From positions 114,296,173 through 114,360,172 of the forward strand of contig NC_133156.1 of assembly GCF_040802235.1 (NCBI RefSeq): 64,000 nt of DNA, in the 5' to 3' direction. Position 1 is the first letter of the stretch, and each line of letters starts with the position of its first letter. The notes beneath the pieces are model-generated. The model did no database searches. It saw only the letters and a list, made by a program, of their open reading frames with translations, and was not told the origin of the DNA. The position numbers and the translations under genes were made by a program. Shown here in pieces: positions 13,569 through 23,690 of the stretch. The DNA is from Manis javanica. Its lineage: Eukaryota > Chordata > Mammalia > Pholidota > Manidae.

Positions 13569-13576
13569 GGGCGGGG
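13569..13576 (+). promoter_or_regulatory. Sp1/KLF GC box
   Basis: GGGCGGGG in the CpG island, about 340 bp before the HCN1 start codon. This is a standard Sp1/KLF binding word and is expected in a CpG-island promoter. No binding evidence is available here. Confidence 0.5.
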
Positions 13577-13591
13577 AGAGACCCTTTCCGG

Positions 13592-13606
13592 CCAGCAGAG
13601 GGCAGC
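13592..13606 (+). promoter_or_regulatory. Candidate CTCF site
   Basis: CCAGCAGAGGGCAGC fits every position of the degenerate CTCF core CCASYAGRKGGCRSY. It sits just upstream of or within the HCN1 5'UTR, in the CpG island. CTCF often occupies such promoter sites and can anchor chromatin loops. The motif match is seen directly; occupancy is inference. Confidence 0.55.
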
Positions 13607-13770
13607 CGAGCGGAGGCGCTGGCGCTCGAGGGCTGAGTGGAGCCTCGCCTCGCTCGGCAGCCTCAGCTTCAGCACCAGGCGCGCCGGAGCCCGGAGCGCA
13701 GCCGCCGAGGGCAGCGGCGGCGGCGGGAGCGAGGCGCGCAGAGAGCAGCGGCGCGGGCGGGAAGCAGGAG

Positions 13771-13794
13771 CCGCCGCCGCCGCCGCCGCCGCCG
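13771..13794 (+). repeat. (CCG)8 trinucleotide repeat in HCN1 5'UTR
   Basis: Eight uninterrupted CCG units followed by CGCG. CCG/CGG repeats in 5'UTRs are a class known to vary in length and sometimes expand. In the frame that continues into HCN1 it would read as eight prolines, but no ATG opens that frame, so it is taken as untranslated. Confidence 0.95.
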
Positions 13795-13914
13795 CGACGG
13801 GCAGCCGGGCTCGCGGGCAGCCGGCTCGAGCCCCTGCCCCTCAGCCTCGTGCCCCCGGCGCCGGGCGGCCGGCGAGTCTGGAGCGCGCGCGGCCGTCGGC
13901 CCCGTGCCGCGGGC

Positions 13915-14315
13915 ATGGAAGGAGGCGGCAAGCCCAACTCCTCGTCCGGCAGCCGGGACGATGGCCACAGCGTTTTCCCCGCCAAGGCGCCCGCGACGGG
14001 CGCGGGGCCGGCCGCGGCCGAGAAGCGCTTGGGCACCCCGCCGGGGAGTGGCGGGGCCGGCGCGAAGGAGCACGGCAACTCCGTGTGCTTCAAGGCGGAC
14101 GGCGGCGGGGGCGAGGAGGCGGCCGGGGGCCTCGAGGACGCCGAGGGGCCCCGGCGGCAATACGGCTTCATGCAGAGGCAGTTCACCTCCATGCTGCAGC
14201 CCGGGGTCAACAAATTCTCCCTCCGCATGTTTGGAAGCCAGAAGGCGGTGGAGAAGGAGCAGGAAAGGGTTAAAACTGCAGGCTTCTGGATTATCCACCC
14301 TTACAGCGATTTCAG
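13915..14315 (+). CDS. HCN1: HCN1 channel, coding exon 1 (residues 1-134)
   Basis: First coding exon of the HCN1 pacemaker channel, a tetrameric plasma-membrane K+/Na+ channel opened by hyperpolarization and modulated by cAMP, responsible for neuronal Ih. The exon starts [10 protein letters not shown] and contains a low-complexity Gly/Ala-rich cytosolic tail (1-80). It then has the conserved block [20 protein letters not shown] (about 80-99), the HCN domain (about 85-130), and ends HPYSDF plus two bases of an Arg codon. The ATG at 13915 is the first in-frame ATG and has a strong context (G at -3, G at +4). The donor is CAG|GTGAGG, so the exon ends in phase 2, completed by the first base of exon 2. 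The Gly tract after ADGGGG is only four residues, shorter than in the human protein as I recall it. Identification is very secure. Confidence 0.98.
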
Positions 14316-15254
14316 GTGAGGACCCGCGGCGCCGCCCGACCCTCCCTTCCGGGCGCGCCCTCCCACCGCGCTTCCCGGTTCCTGGGAGGGGGCGCGGGTG
14401 CTCGGAGGGAGGGGCTCCGGGCGCGCGGGGGCGGCGCTGCCGGCGGCTTTCACTCGGGGAGACGAGGCTCCGCTCGTTCAGCTAGCTCCCACCGAGGGGG
14501 GCTTGCCTCAGGAGTTTGGTTGCTGGGAACCGCGGGGGCCGCCCTCCTGTTTTTGCCTTGAGAACTTTGGGGACAGATGGGGGAAGAAGGCCACGCTGAC
14601 CCGCGGATGGGGGAGGATGTTAAGTTGGTGTCAGGGAAACTTTACTTCGGAGATGGGAGTGTAAGGAAGCGGCCAGAAAGTCGTCTTGGGGGTGACAGCC
14701 TTTCTCGCTCTGCTTCCCCAAGAAGTGGGTCCCTCCCAAAGGGGATAAAGGCGCCCCCGGGGTTGAGGAGGAGAGGACGGGGCGGCTGGAGACACTCACA
14801 GGTCCTTGTGTTCCAGTCGCCCTCGCCCCTGGGGAGAGTTCGTCTGTTTTTCATCTGTCTGCAGGCACTGGGTATCAGTGCATTTCCTCAGAGCAGCGGC
14901 TAGCAGGCTGTGGAAGGGTGATTTGCGCTTGGGTAGTCCCCGACTTGAGATTTCAGGGGTACCGGCGCTGCCAGGTTGGGCAGCAGCGTGACAGGAAGCC
15001 TGGAGTTCCTGAAACAGACAGGGGGCGTTTTCAGAGCCCCCTTCCTGAGACAGACTTCCTTTCTTGACCTTGACTTCAAGTCTATTTCAGAAATCTCTTG
15101 CCCGTATCCCAGTTTGGGAACAAGGGCAAGAGAGCCGTCAGCTGTTTGGGAAGCTGACTTGAGGATTAAGACGTTGCCTGATCTTATTTGTCACCCAAGT
15201 ATTTCGCTTATAAGCATGTTCAGAGATTATCAAACGAAGGTCGTGAAGTAGACC

Positions 15255-15271
15255 TTTTTTTTTTTTTTTTT
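15255..15271. repeat. Poly(T) tract
   Basis: Seventeen consecutive T residues, followed by TAAGCG. No retroposon body is recognisable on either side, so it may be a simple homopolymer. Confidence 0.9.
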
Positions 15272-15514
15272 AAGCGTGCATTCCCCTGAAGCTCCTGAAT
15301 AAGATTGGGTTTTCCATTTAAAATTAAAAAACAAAAAAAAAATCAGGGTGGATTTATTAAATGAACTCTTTCGAAAAAGAATCGACGAAAAGATGTGTGC
15401 AAGCCCATCAGTTTTCATAGGCTTCTGTTAAACAACAAATGTAGCAGTAAAAAGTAGCATTATTCTGAGTTATGTTTAGAAACTAGAGAATTGCTACCAA
15501 CCCCTTACCTTAAT

Positions 15515-15535
15515 GGAGCTGTCCACGGTGCTGAA
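15515..15535 (-). promoter_or_regulatory. RE1/NRSE, REST (NRSF) binding site in HCN1 intron 1
   Basis: The + strand reads GGAGCTGTCC, two spacer bases, then GGTGCTGAA. On the - strand this is the canonical 21-bp RE1 layout: left half TTCAGCACC exact, two-base spacer GT, right half GGACAGCTCC with one change from GGACAGCGCC. REST recruits CoREST/HDAC complexes and represses neuronal genes outside neurons and after seizures or stress. HCN1 is an established REST target, with an element described in its first intron. The position, 1.2 kb past exon 1, fits. This is the clearest regulatory site in the window. Confidence 0.87.
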
Positions 15536-18500
15536 TAACGTTAGTTCTGAAAAACCCACATACTCCTGCCACAGATGGCCTTAGAGTGACTGTCTTTACC
15601 CTCTCTAAGATAAATATAAATTGTCTCAGAAATAAATAGCCTGTATTATTTATGCATAGAGTGAATGGATTTTAGGAAGTACATAATTTTAATTCTTGTT
15701 TTCAAAAACACAGAAATTACAAAGGAAGGCAGACCTAAGAAACCCAATGACATATGTAGCCTACACAATTGGGTTTGAAAGAATGTTCCTATTAAAACTT
15801 TTTACTAAATAATCTAGCTTGTTTCCTCCATTAGAAAGTCACTTATAGAAGCAAACTTATAAATGACCTTGTTCTAAGGTATCTAGGGTATATAAGATTG
15901 TCATGTTCTCTAGAATTTTAAAGATTGAAATCAAATGTAGAATACTACCTGTCCCTCAGCCCTCACTGGGAATATGTTGCAATACATATTACATTTTTTT
16001 CATGAAAAAACTTTGCATGGAAACAGCCTTCATTCTTAGTAACAAAAGTAAGTATGGTCTTTCTAGAAATATGAGGTTCAATATTCACATGCAAATAAAA
16101 CACTAATCCTTGTTTATTTAATTTCACACCCAATTAAATAATTACATAAGATACTTTTATTTCTTGAACAATATGGAAAGAGTCTACAGTCTTCAAAATG
16201 GTGGCATATGTCAAGTAATTGAACTTCCACCACATACTGGACAAAAACATAGGGCCACCTTCCGGAATTGGAATAGTGTGCCAAAATCTTTCGAATGAAT
16301 GAAATTCATGAAATTAAATATCCTTTAAATTTTTCCATAAATCATATAAGACTATATCTCTCTTTAAAAAACAAAAACATTGTTATTAATTAAAAGGAAG
16401 AAATTGAATTCAGATGATGGTTCAACTTTCTTATTTATTTCAAAGAAATGGAAGATGGTTGAAAAGTGAGCTAATATTCAAACTCCAGTGTAAAGTATTT
16501 TGGAATATTTGATATAATTAGAAGAAGAAAATGACAGACATAAACTCTTACCATAATTTCAGTTTTTAAGTGGAAAGTATCTGAAAAAAATAGATTTTCA
16601 AAGTCATAATTACAATATACATGATTTTCTAAAACAAAGGCAATAATCTCATAAATACCTATTTGCATACATTAAAACACTTAGATGTGTAATTAATGTT
16701 TTCATATCTCAATGCTAATGTAAGATTTCTCAAAACCTATTACATATCAGGATAATGTAATGAAAAAAGCAAAGATAAGAAAGACAAACTTCTGGCAGTA
16801 TCTTTTCCTTTTCTAAAGGAAAAGCAATATGAGACTAATCTCCAACAAAACAGAAATGTTATGGTCATGATCTGTTCACCTCAGGTACTTCCCTTAAGAA
16901 GACACTTTAAGGGTTTTTTTGCTGATTCCTGTAATGCCCAACTTATGAACAGCAATAATTTAGCGACTGAGAAAGTGGCACTTATGAATAAATTTCCATG
17001 GAGGGGAGAGCAATACTAGAAGTAAAGATACCCAGAGGGTTTTTTCCTTGGCATTTTCATAAGCTTTTGCATGGCCAGGGAAGTTTACTCTGTCTGCTCT
17101 TTGGTCAGCCCCACACTGCTGAGTGTAGCGTGAGTCTGCTACTCCAGAGCAGGTCAGGACTTTAATACCATAGCTAATGATCTGGTATTCCTTCTCAGGA
17201 AGATTTCTAAGGTGGCTTCCTTCCTACTTCCCTTAGGCGACAGAGTTGTGCTCCCACTGAGACTCTGGGAGAGCTAGCTAGGTGCCTCTTCCACCCGCCA
17301 GGGCCCAAGAGTGCTATTGCTGTGTCTGGCAGCTAGTTTTCTCCTACCTCCGGTGGAAGTAGGGCAGAGGCGCTGTATTTCCCTTCTTTCTCTGGAGAGG
17401 ATGATGTTAGAAACCTTCAGGGACTAAAGAAGAGTCAAATGCTACCGAGTGTCAGAAATAACTGGGTGGGAGCTAGAGAATTTAGTGTGTTTACTTATAG
17501 AATGGTTTATAATAATCCAAACTAGGGAAAATAAAGATAGCTACTTAAAAAATAAAATTACACTGATCGTCACATAGTAAAGACATGGTCTCAGTCTTAC
17601 TGAGTTTACCTGTGTACACACACAAAACTATTTAATGTGGAGGTTAAATATGATGTTTTTTGAGATTACTAACAGTGATTATATATTTATTAGCTGAAAT
17701 TTTAATTTTAATTTATTTTATACAAAAGAGACACTGGCCAAGCATTGTGCTTTCACAGCCAATCCATGGTCATGATATAATCATGTAAATGGATTGAAAG
17801 AATAATGTAGAGTACTTCTGTGGATTTTTATCATGCAAGAAATATACCTTGTAGGACTTTATCACCAGACTGTTTGCCATTTCAGTGATTCTGACATTAT
17901 TTTGCTGGAGCATGCTTACATAAGGGCTCTTTCAGAAATGATGCTCTTATTCCATATATATTGTCAGCCAACATCTTGCCACTGGTAAGGGAGGATATTT
18001 TAATATCTAGATTTGTTACTTTGTCCACTGCTTTTCATCAGTTAGTGTAAATAACTGCATGAAGAGCTTACTGTATCCTAAGTACACAAGGACTACAGAT
18101 GGAGTCACTTCCTGAAGATACTGCCCTTTCTGGCCATCCATCTCTGCCTCCTGGTGCATCCACAACTGTGCTGATGTCAGAGGTCACTGATGTGTTTGGT
18201 AGTGAAGGGAGGGTTCACCCATATTACACAGAGAATAAACCCTTGTTTGCAGGAGCTTCTCAGGAGAAAATAATTCAGTCTTCTGGGGTTTAAGGACTAA
18301 TTAGCCTACTGTTATGTTATCTTTGAGCTGAATGTACCCTGTACTCTCCCAGCAATGCTCCTTTTATTTGCTTTTCATGTCAACACAGCCAAAGTTAACC
18401 CTAAGAATTTACTTTTTTTCTCTGTTAGGTGAACCTTTTTATTTCTTATGAATTCGATTAAGTTTTTCTTGGTGGCCCTAGCAATTGTGAGACCCAATTA

Positions 18501-19462
18501 AAGTGAAATTATTTGGAAGATTTGAAGTTATGAATTTATTCAGTTCCTTTTTCCTAGTATACATCTTTATTGTATAATACTTTATTGAATGTTATACTAT
18601 ACTTTATTGAATGTTTCACTATTTAATTGCATTTAATAGTATTACAGTGATATTTTACTATTAAAATATTACAAGATGTTTTCCACTTTTTTCTGACCAG
18701 CTTTCCCTTTAAATTATACCAATCAACTTGGTATAAATTGAGGGTCATTGGGAAGATGAACTTTTTTTACCAATTCATATTAATTATGTGGACCTGTATT
18801 ATTAACTCAATATTGATTAATATTGAAAGAATTTTAAATGCATTGGAATGATGTTACTTATCATAGGCTCACTGAAGAAAATCTAATTAAACTATATCTA
18901 CGTGATTAAAAACCACAAATACCACCAACACCAACACCAAAAAGCAACTTACATAGTATTTGTAATTCTGCATTATTCCACTCAATGAACCTGTGTCCCA
19001 AGAGTATGAGGCAAGCAAAATGTGTATGATGTGATTTTCATGTGAGCATTTGCCAGTCTATTTTTAGTAGGTAATTCACTTTATTACTTAGAGACAAAAC
19101 ATGGGCTCAGGATGAGAACTATCAAATAGAGTTCCTTATAAGTGCAATACAAATTTTGGAAAACAATAGCACTGTAAGAAGTGTACTGAACATTTTCAGC
19201 ACCTGTGATGAAATTTCTTTTTACCCTTTTGTGTAAAGAAGTAGAAAACTATGAATTAGGCTGACACCATGTATCTTAGGGCAGAGGTAGTGATTAATGA
19301 AGAAAAACATCTGCATGCACTAGGAAAGAAGACTACATTCACTTACTCCAAGTACTCTCTTCTAAAAATAATTTTCTTTGTGAAGGCATCATGATGTATA
19401 ACTTACTGTTATTTTGCCTGAAAAAGAAATCAGGGGACATAGCTTCCTTGTGCATCTGTTAA

Positions 19463-19494
<32 letters not shown>

Positions 19495-19850
19495 CTTGAG
19501 GATATGTGACAGGAACTATTCAAGACACATCTGTATATGATTATGGACACATAAGCATAAGCATATATCGACGTTGGTTATGTTTGGGTTTCCATTTATC
19601 TTACACATTTCACCCAAGTTTGAGTGACAAAATTCATTTCTTGACCCCTTTCAAGTTTTTTAGTTCATTTCCCCATAATAGTTTTTGATTGTTTCATCTA
19701 ATAACTGATGATCCAGTTAAAGCAAAATAGCAAAATTACACAAGCCCTATATTTAAAATTTGACAGCTTTATTTATATATAACCATTTTTATTTTCAAGG
19801 CATTAGCTATAACTCTAAATAAGTAAGGCTGGTTACACACACAGGGTTAG
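15536..19850. other. Intron 1 segment, no exon seen
   Basis: AT-rich intronic DNA with a GC-richer island at about 17040-17420 (CCCGCCAGGGCCCAAGAG, CTCCGGTGGAAGTAGGG) that I cannot assign to a repeat family or gene. A short direct repeat of ATACTTTATTGAATGTT occurs twice near 18578-18620. No supported exon. Confidence 0.5.
19466..19494. repeat. (TG)n microsatellite, about 14 units
   Basis: An uninterrupted TG dinucleotide run of 29 bases inside intron 1, shorter than the promoter-proximal AC tract. Confidence 0.97.
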
Positions 19851-19854
19851 CAAC

Positions 19855-20055
19855 TATTTACATTTTGTACATTCAACTTTCTTTCCAATATTTCAGTGTT
19901 ATGAATAGTGCTGCAGCAAACTTCTTTGTGTATTACTCTTCATTATATTCTGGGCAGAGTTCAAGGGATAGAATTACTGGCTATAAACTTTAAAGAGATT
20001 CTCTGTATATTGGTTTTACCAATTAATACTGCCACCAGTTGAGACACTTCTTAAA
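19855..20055 (-). mobile_element. L1 3'-region fragment, antisense (old)
   Basis: The block 'GTTATGAATAGTGCTGCAGCAA' and the downstream 'ATTGGTTTTACCAATTAATACTGCCACCAG' correspond to the reverse complement of the L1 ORF2 C-terminal coding end, heavily diverged. Ends are approximate. Confidence 0.6.
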
Positions 20056-20129
20056 ATTATAAGAGTGATGTAGATTCTGCAATGTTATTTCTGTTTAGAG
20101 ATGCACAGGCAGATTTAGGACAGAAAGTC

Positions 20130-20667
20130 AAAACTGTCCTCTGTTCTTCATAGAGTGGCAAGAGTGATCTTAAAAAGCAAATAATGTTATCTAATGTCTA
20201 ATACTGTTGTGATGCTGCTTAAAATGCTTTCGAAGCTTCCCATTACTCTTGGAATACATTTAACAGACCTTCCATGAGCTACAGAACCTTGCATAACTTC
20301 AGCCTATAGAAAATACCTCATCATGCACCACTCACGCTCTTACTGTTTTCCAGCCATTTGTGTAATTTTCACCTGCTAGAACAAGCTGAGTTCTCTCTTG
20401 CCAAGAGATTTTAATCTGACATTTAACCCCACTGCCTGGCATTTTCTTTTCACTTTTCATTATTCTGCATCATAGCTGGTTTTTCCTACTTTGGAATTTT
20501 AGTTTAATCATAGTGACACCCTTAGCACTTCCCCTCTTCATTTTATTTTACATCTGGGCTTCTTGTTCATCAGAATTTCGAATTACATGTTTATGTATGT
20601 TCTTCCACTAAAATTTAAGCTCCATGACCTTATCAATGTTATTGAATTTTCTATTTTTAATGTGCAC
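20130..20667 (+). mobile_element. L2 LINE 3' fragment, interrupted by L1
   Basis: Sense-orientation L2: 'GCAAGAGTGATCTTAAAAA', 'GCTTCCCATTACTCTTGGAAT', 'CCATGAGCTACAGAACCTTGCATAA' and 'AATTTAAGCTCCATGAC' follow the L2 3' consensus order. Its 3' tail, an 'AAATATTATTGAGTGAATGG' block, lies at 21272-21295 beyond an L1 insertion, so the element was split after it was fixed. Confidence 0.7.
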
Positions 20668-21271
20668 ATAATAGACTTTTTTTTCCTGTTAAGCTTTCTC
20701 AAATGCTTTACTTTTAACAGCATTTTTGAGCTATAAGTTACATACCATGCAATTTACTCATTTAAATTGTATGAATGTTTTCTAATATGTTCACAGAATC
20801 ATGAAACCATTACCAAAATCAATTTTTAAAGAATGTTATCACCCTCACAGGGAGTCCTATATGCATTAGAATTCATTTTTACCTTCCCATTCCCTCCCCC
20901 AGCAGTTCTAAGCAACCACTAATCTACTTTCTGTCTCTATGAATTTTGTTTTATTCTGGACATTGCATGTCAGTGGAATCATACAACATGTAGTCTTTCA
21001 TTGACTTCTTTCACTTAGCACAGTGTTTCCAAGTTTCGTTCATGTTGTAGCATGTTTCAGTACTTTATTCCATTTTTTGCTGAATACTATACCATTATGT
21101 GGATATACCAATTTTAATTTATCCATCCATCAGTTGATGGACATCTGGAGTCTTCTACCTTTTGGTCATTGTGAATATGCTGATGGAAACATTCTTGTAC
21201 AATTTTTTTGTGCAGAAATGTATTTTCATATATCTGAGAAGTAAAGTTGCTGGGTCAATATAATAGACTTT
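20668..21271 (-). mobile_element. L1 3' end nested in L2, with 12-bp target-site duplication
   Basis: The word ATAATAGACTTT occurs at 20668-20679 and again at 21260-21271. Between them lies an L1 3' end in - orientation: a T run on the left (its poly(A)), then 'GAGCTATAAGTTACATACCATGCAA', 'CCCCAGCAGTTCTAAGCAACCACTAATC' type blocks, and 'TTTATCCATCCATCAGTTGATGGACA' from the end of ORF2. L2 sequence resumes on the right. The exact flanking duplication and left T run are the signature of target-primed reverse transcription. The copy is 5'-truncated and dead. Confidence 0.8.
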
Positions 21272-23540
21272 AAACAAATATTATTGAGTGAATGGACAAA
21301 GGATTAGTCTCTGACCATGTACACATTTACTCTTAGAATTAATAAATCCAGAGAAAGAAAGCTCTTTCTTTCTCTACAGCAATTTCTGGCATACCTTTCT
21401 TGCTGCCACCTGTCGGTGTGTCCCAACTATTATATTTTCCTACCCAATGTGCAGATGACTAAGAGAAATTACAGGAAGGTTAAGCAGCATGATATGGTAA
21501 CATAGATAGATAGTAAGAACTCGGCCAGGAATTCAGCTTTTATGAATCTTAATCCTCTCTTTCCAACTGTTTTACCTAAAAAGAAATAAAATTACTGGTA
21601 TAAATATTGCTCCAAATCTGCAGAGAAACATTACAGATTAAACCTAATAATTTATTCCTTCTCCCTCTTGAAACCACTTCAAAATAATATGACAAGCACA
21701 CAGATAGACAACTAGAGGAAAGAAGAGAAAGCAGAGAACAAATAGTGAATGGGGAAGTTATTCTACTTCCACGATCCTTCTTCATTCAACCCCAAAAATG
21801 TTCAGGACATGAAGGTAGCAGTTTAATTATTTTCGGGAAAGACAAACTGAAATCAGTAGGATTAAATTAGGTCTCCTTAGTGAGTACTGAACTCTCAATC
21901 CTAAAATTTAGAATGCATGAAGACTGGTCATTTCTCTGCAGGCAGGAAACTGGAGAAAAATACCTCCAATGGGAGACATTTCAAAGTCTTCAAGTAAAAA
22001 TTCTTATTTATTACCTAAAATCTTGCAAAAAGCCTCACATATGTACAAAGAGACTGTAATTTTATTTTGGTATTCTACTGTCTAATGGATCTGAAAGCAA
22101 AAAGATTATGAGACTTTTGAGACAAGTCTCTATCATAAAAGACAAAAAACAAAGTACATAGGACAGAGAAGCATTTGGGATAAGGGAAAACTACATTTAA
22201 AAAATTACTCTATAAATGATATCTTCAGGAAGATATTTTATCTATGCAATGTAAGAGCAATATGCTATGAAAAGAGTACCCAGAGAATAAAAAAGAGCAC
22301 TTGGATGTAATAAGGTGTCACATAAAAATTAGGAAACCTTGCCAAATTAGGGCAAAAAGAAAAAAAAAGAATAGAAAATATGAATAATATAAAGGCTAAT
22401 TCATAAGATTAAAATCTATAAAAGGCATTCCAGAATGAGAACAAAGTGTAAAAATGGACATATGGAATTAACAGAGACATTTTAAACAAATTTTCCAGAT
22501 AGGGAGTGAAATGTGTTTTCTGAGAAACTCAGAGTGCTTAGCACTGAGAAAGAAAAAGACCCCAGCAAGGGTCATCACACAGAAGTGTCAGGACACCAGT
22601 GAATTAGAAAAAAAGTACTGAGTCTTCCTAAAGAGAGACTTAGATATGAAGTGGGGAAAATACGGCAAGCTAAAAGACAGTGCAACCAATTCTACAAAAT
22701 TCTGAGAGAAAGTGATTTCTGAAAGAATCGTGTATCTTGCCATAATATGAACATTAAATAACGACATTCAGAATTTAAGACTCTAATGTTAACTACCCAT
22801 GTATCCTTTCTTAGAAAGTGACTGGATATTGTTCTCCAGCAAAACGGGAAATCACACTAAATGATGTGAAAACTTAGAGAATGAGATATGGGATCTAACC
22901 CAGGAGAACCTTGAAAATCAGGCGTACTCCTTGGCAGCTGGCCTTGAAGAAACAGTTCAGACAAAGACAGGAAAGCAGAGCACTGTGAAGAAAGACTTTC
23001 AGGGGGAAAAAAATGAGTATGAGCATTTAAAAAGTAATATTTAATAGGTGTTCCACAGAACATTTGAAACAAGGTATCTATGAATTTTATATAAATACCT
23101 GTAGGTACATTGAATACAAGTAAATAAAGAAAAGACCTTTATCAACTCCGGAATAATGTGAAGGGGTATAAAGAAGGGAAATTCTTTGCTTGGCTCAGCA
23201 ATGAGTAATACTTGTTCATAATAATGTTAACAAGATTGATTGATTGACGCAAAGATTATGGCCCAGTTATTCTGGGAGGGCTAAAGAAAGGTTAAAGAGG
23301 GTTCAGTGTTGTAAGAAAGCCAGATACTCATCTGCCATAATTGGAAATTACCAGGGTTTAAAGGTGATATATCAATTTCTTTTTGAAGTATGAATTAAAT
23401 GTCAACCTATTAGGATGTTTGAATTAGGAAGGTAGGTGTGTTCAGTCAAAAGAATGGGCTATATTCTTCTTATAATCCTTATAATACTTTTCTGCTTAAA
23501 AAAAAAAAGACTATGGGTATGTTTTGAAGTAACAGTTTTG

Positions 23541-23690
23541 TTAAGAAAACAGACTCTGGAGCCAGACTGTTTAAGTTAGAATCCCATCACCTGCCACTTT
23601 AGTATCTGGGCCTCAGTTTTCTCAATTACAAAACAAGGAAAATGGTACATGTATCTTGTGGGACTGTTTGGAAGATACACATTTTATATT
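23541..23690 (+). mobile_element. MIR SINE
   Basis: The order 'ACTCTGGAGCCAGACTGTTT', 'GAATCCCATCACCTGCCACTT', 'GGGCCTCAGTTTTCTCAATTA', 'AAAATGGTACATGTATCTTGTGGGA' follows MIR (tRNA-derived ancient mammalian SINE), sense orientation. It is non-functional as a mobile element. Confidence 0.85.

Larger units (their letters stand above)
13500..14600 (+). promoter_or_regulatory. HCN1: CpG-island promoter of HCN1
   Basis: Base composition changes sharply from AT-rich flank to GC-rich, CpG-dense sequence at about 13520 and fades after about 14600 inside intron 1. It covers the 5'UTR, all of coding exon 1 and the exon 1 donor. It has an Sp1/KLF-type box GGGCGGGG at 13569-13576 and a CTCF-like site at 13592-13606. 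A weak TATA-like word ATAAAAG is at 13491-13497, but the overall style is a dispersed CpG-island promoter. The exact transcription start cannot be read from the sequence. Confidence 0.9.

Noticed and set aside
13668..13676. TTCAGCACC, an exact RE1 half-site in the 5'UTR
   Set aside because: The following bases do not form the second half-site at the canonical spacing. Only the intron 1 site at 15515-15535 has both halves.
13549..13914. GTG as an HCN1 start giving a 256-residue exon 1 product
   Set aside because: The ATG at 13915 has strong context and begins the conserved HCN1 N-terminus. GTG initiation is rare in mammals. Kept only as a possible extension in the findings.
13476..14228. 250-codon open frame on the - strand across the CpG island
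   Set aside because: It is the antisense of HCN1 exon 1 and its leader. High GC removes stop codons, and the translation is low-complexity Pro/Ala/Arg/Gly with no domain.
13637..14485. 282-codon + frame overlapping exon 1, running into intron 1
   Set aside because: Opens with a non-ATG codon, arginine-rich low complexity, wrong frame relative to HCN1, and crosses the exon 1 donor.
15016..15030. CAGGGGGCG, CTCF-like word in intron 1
   Set aside because: Several outer positions fail the CTCF core, unlike the promoter match.
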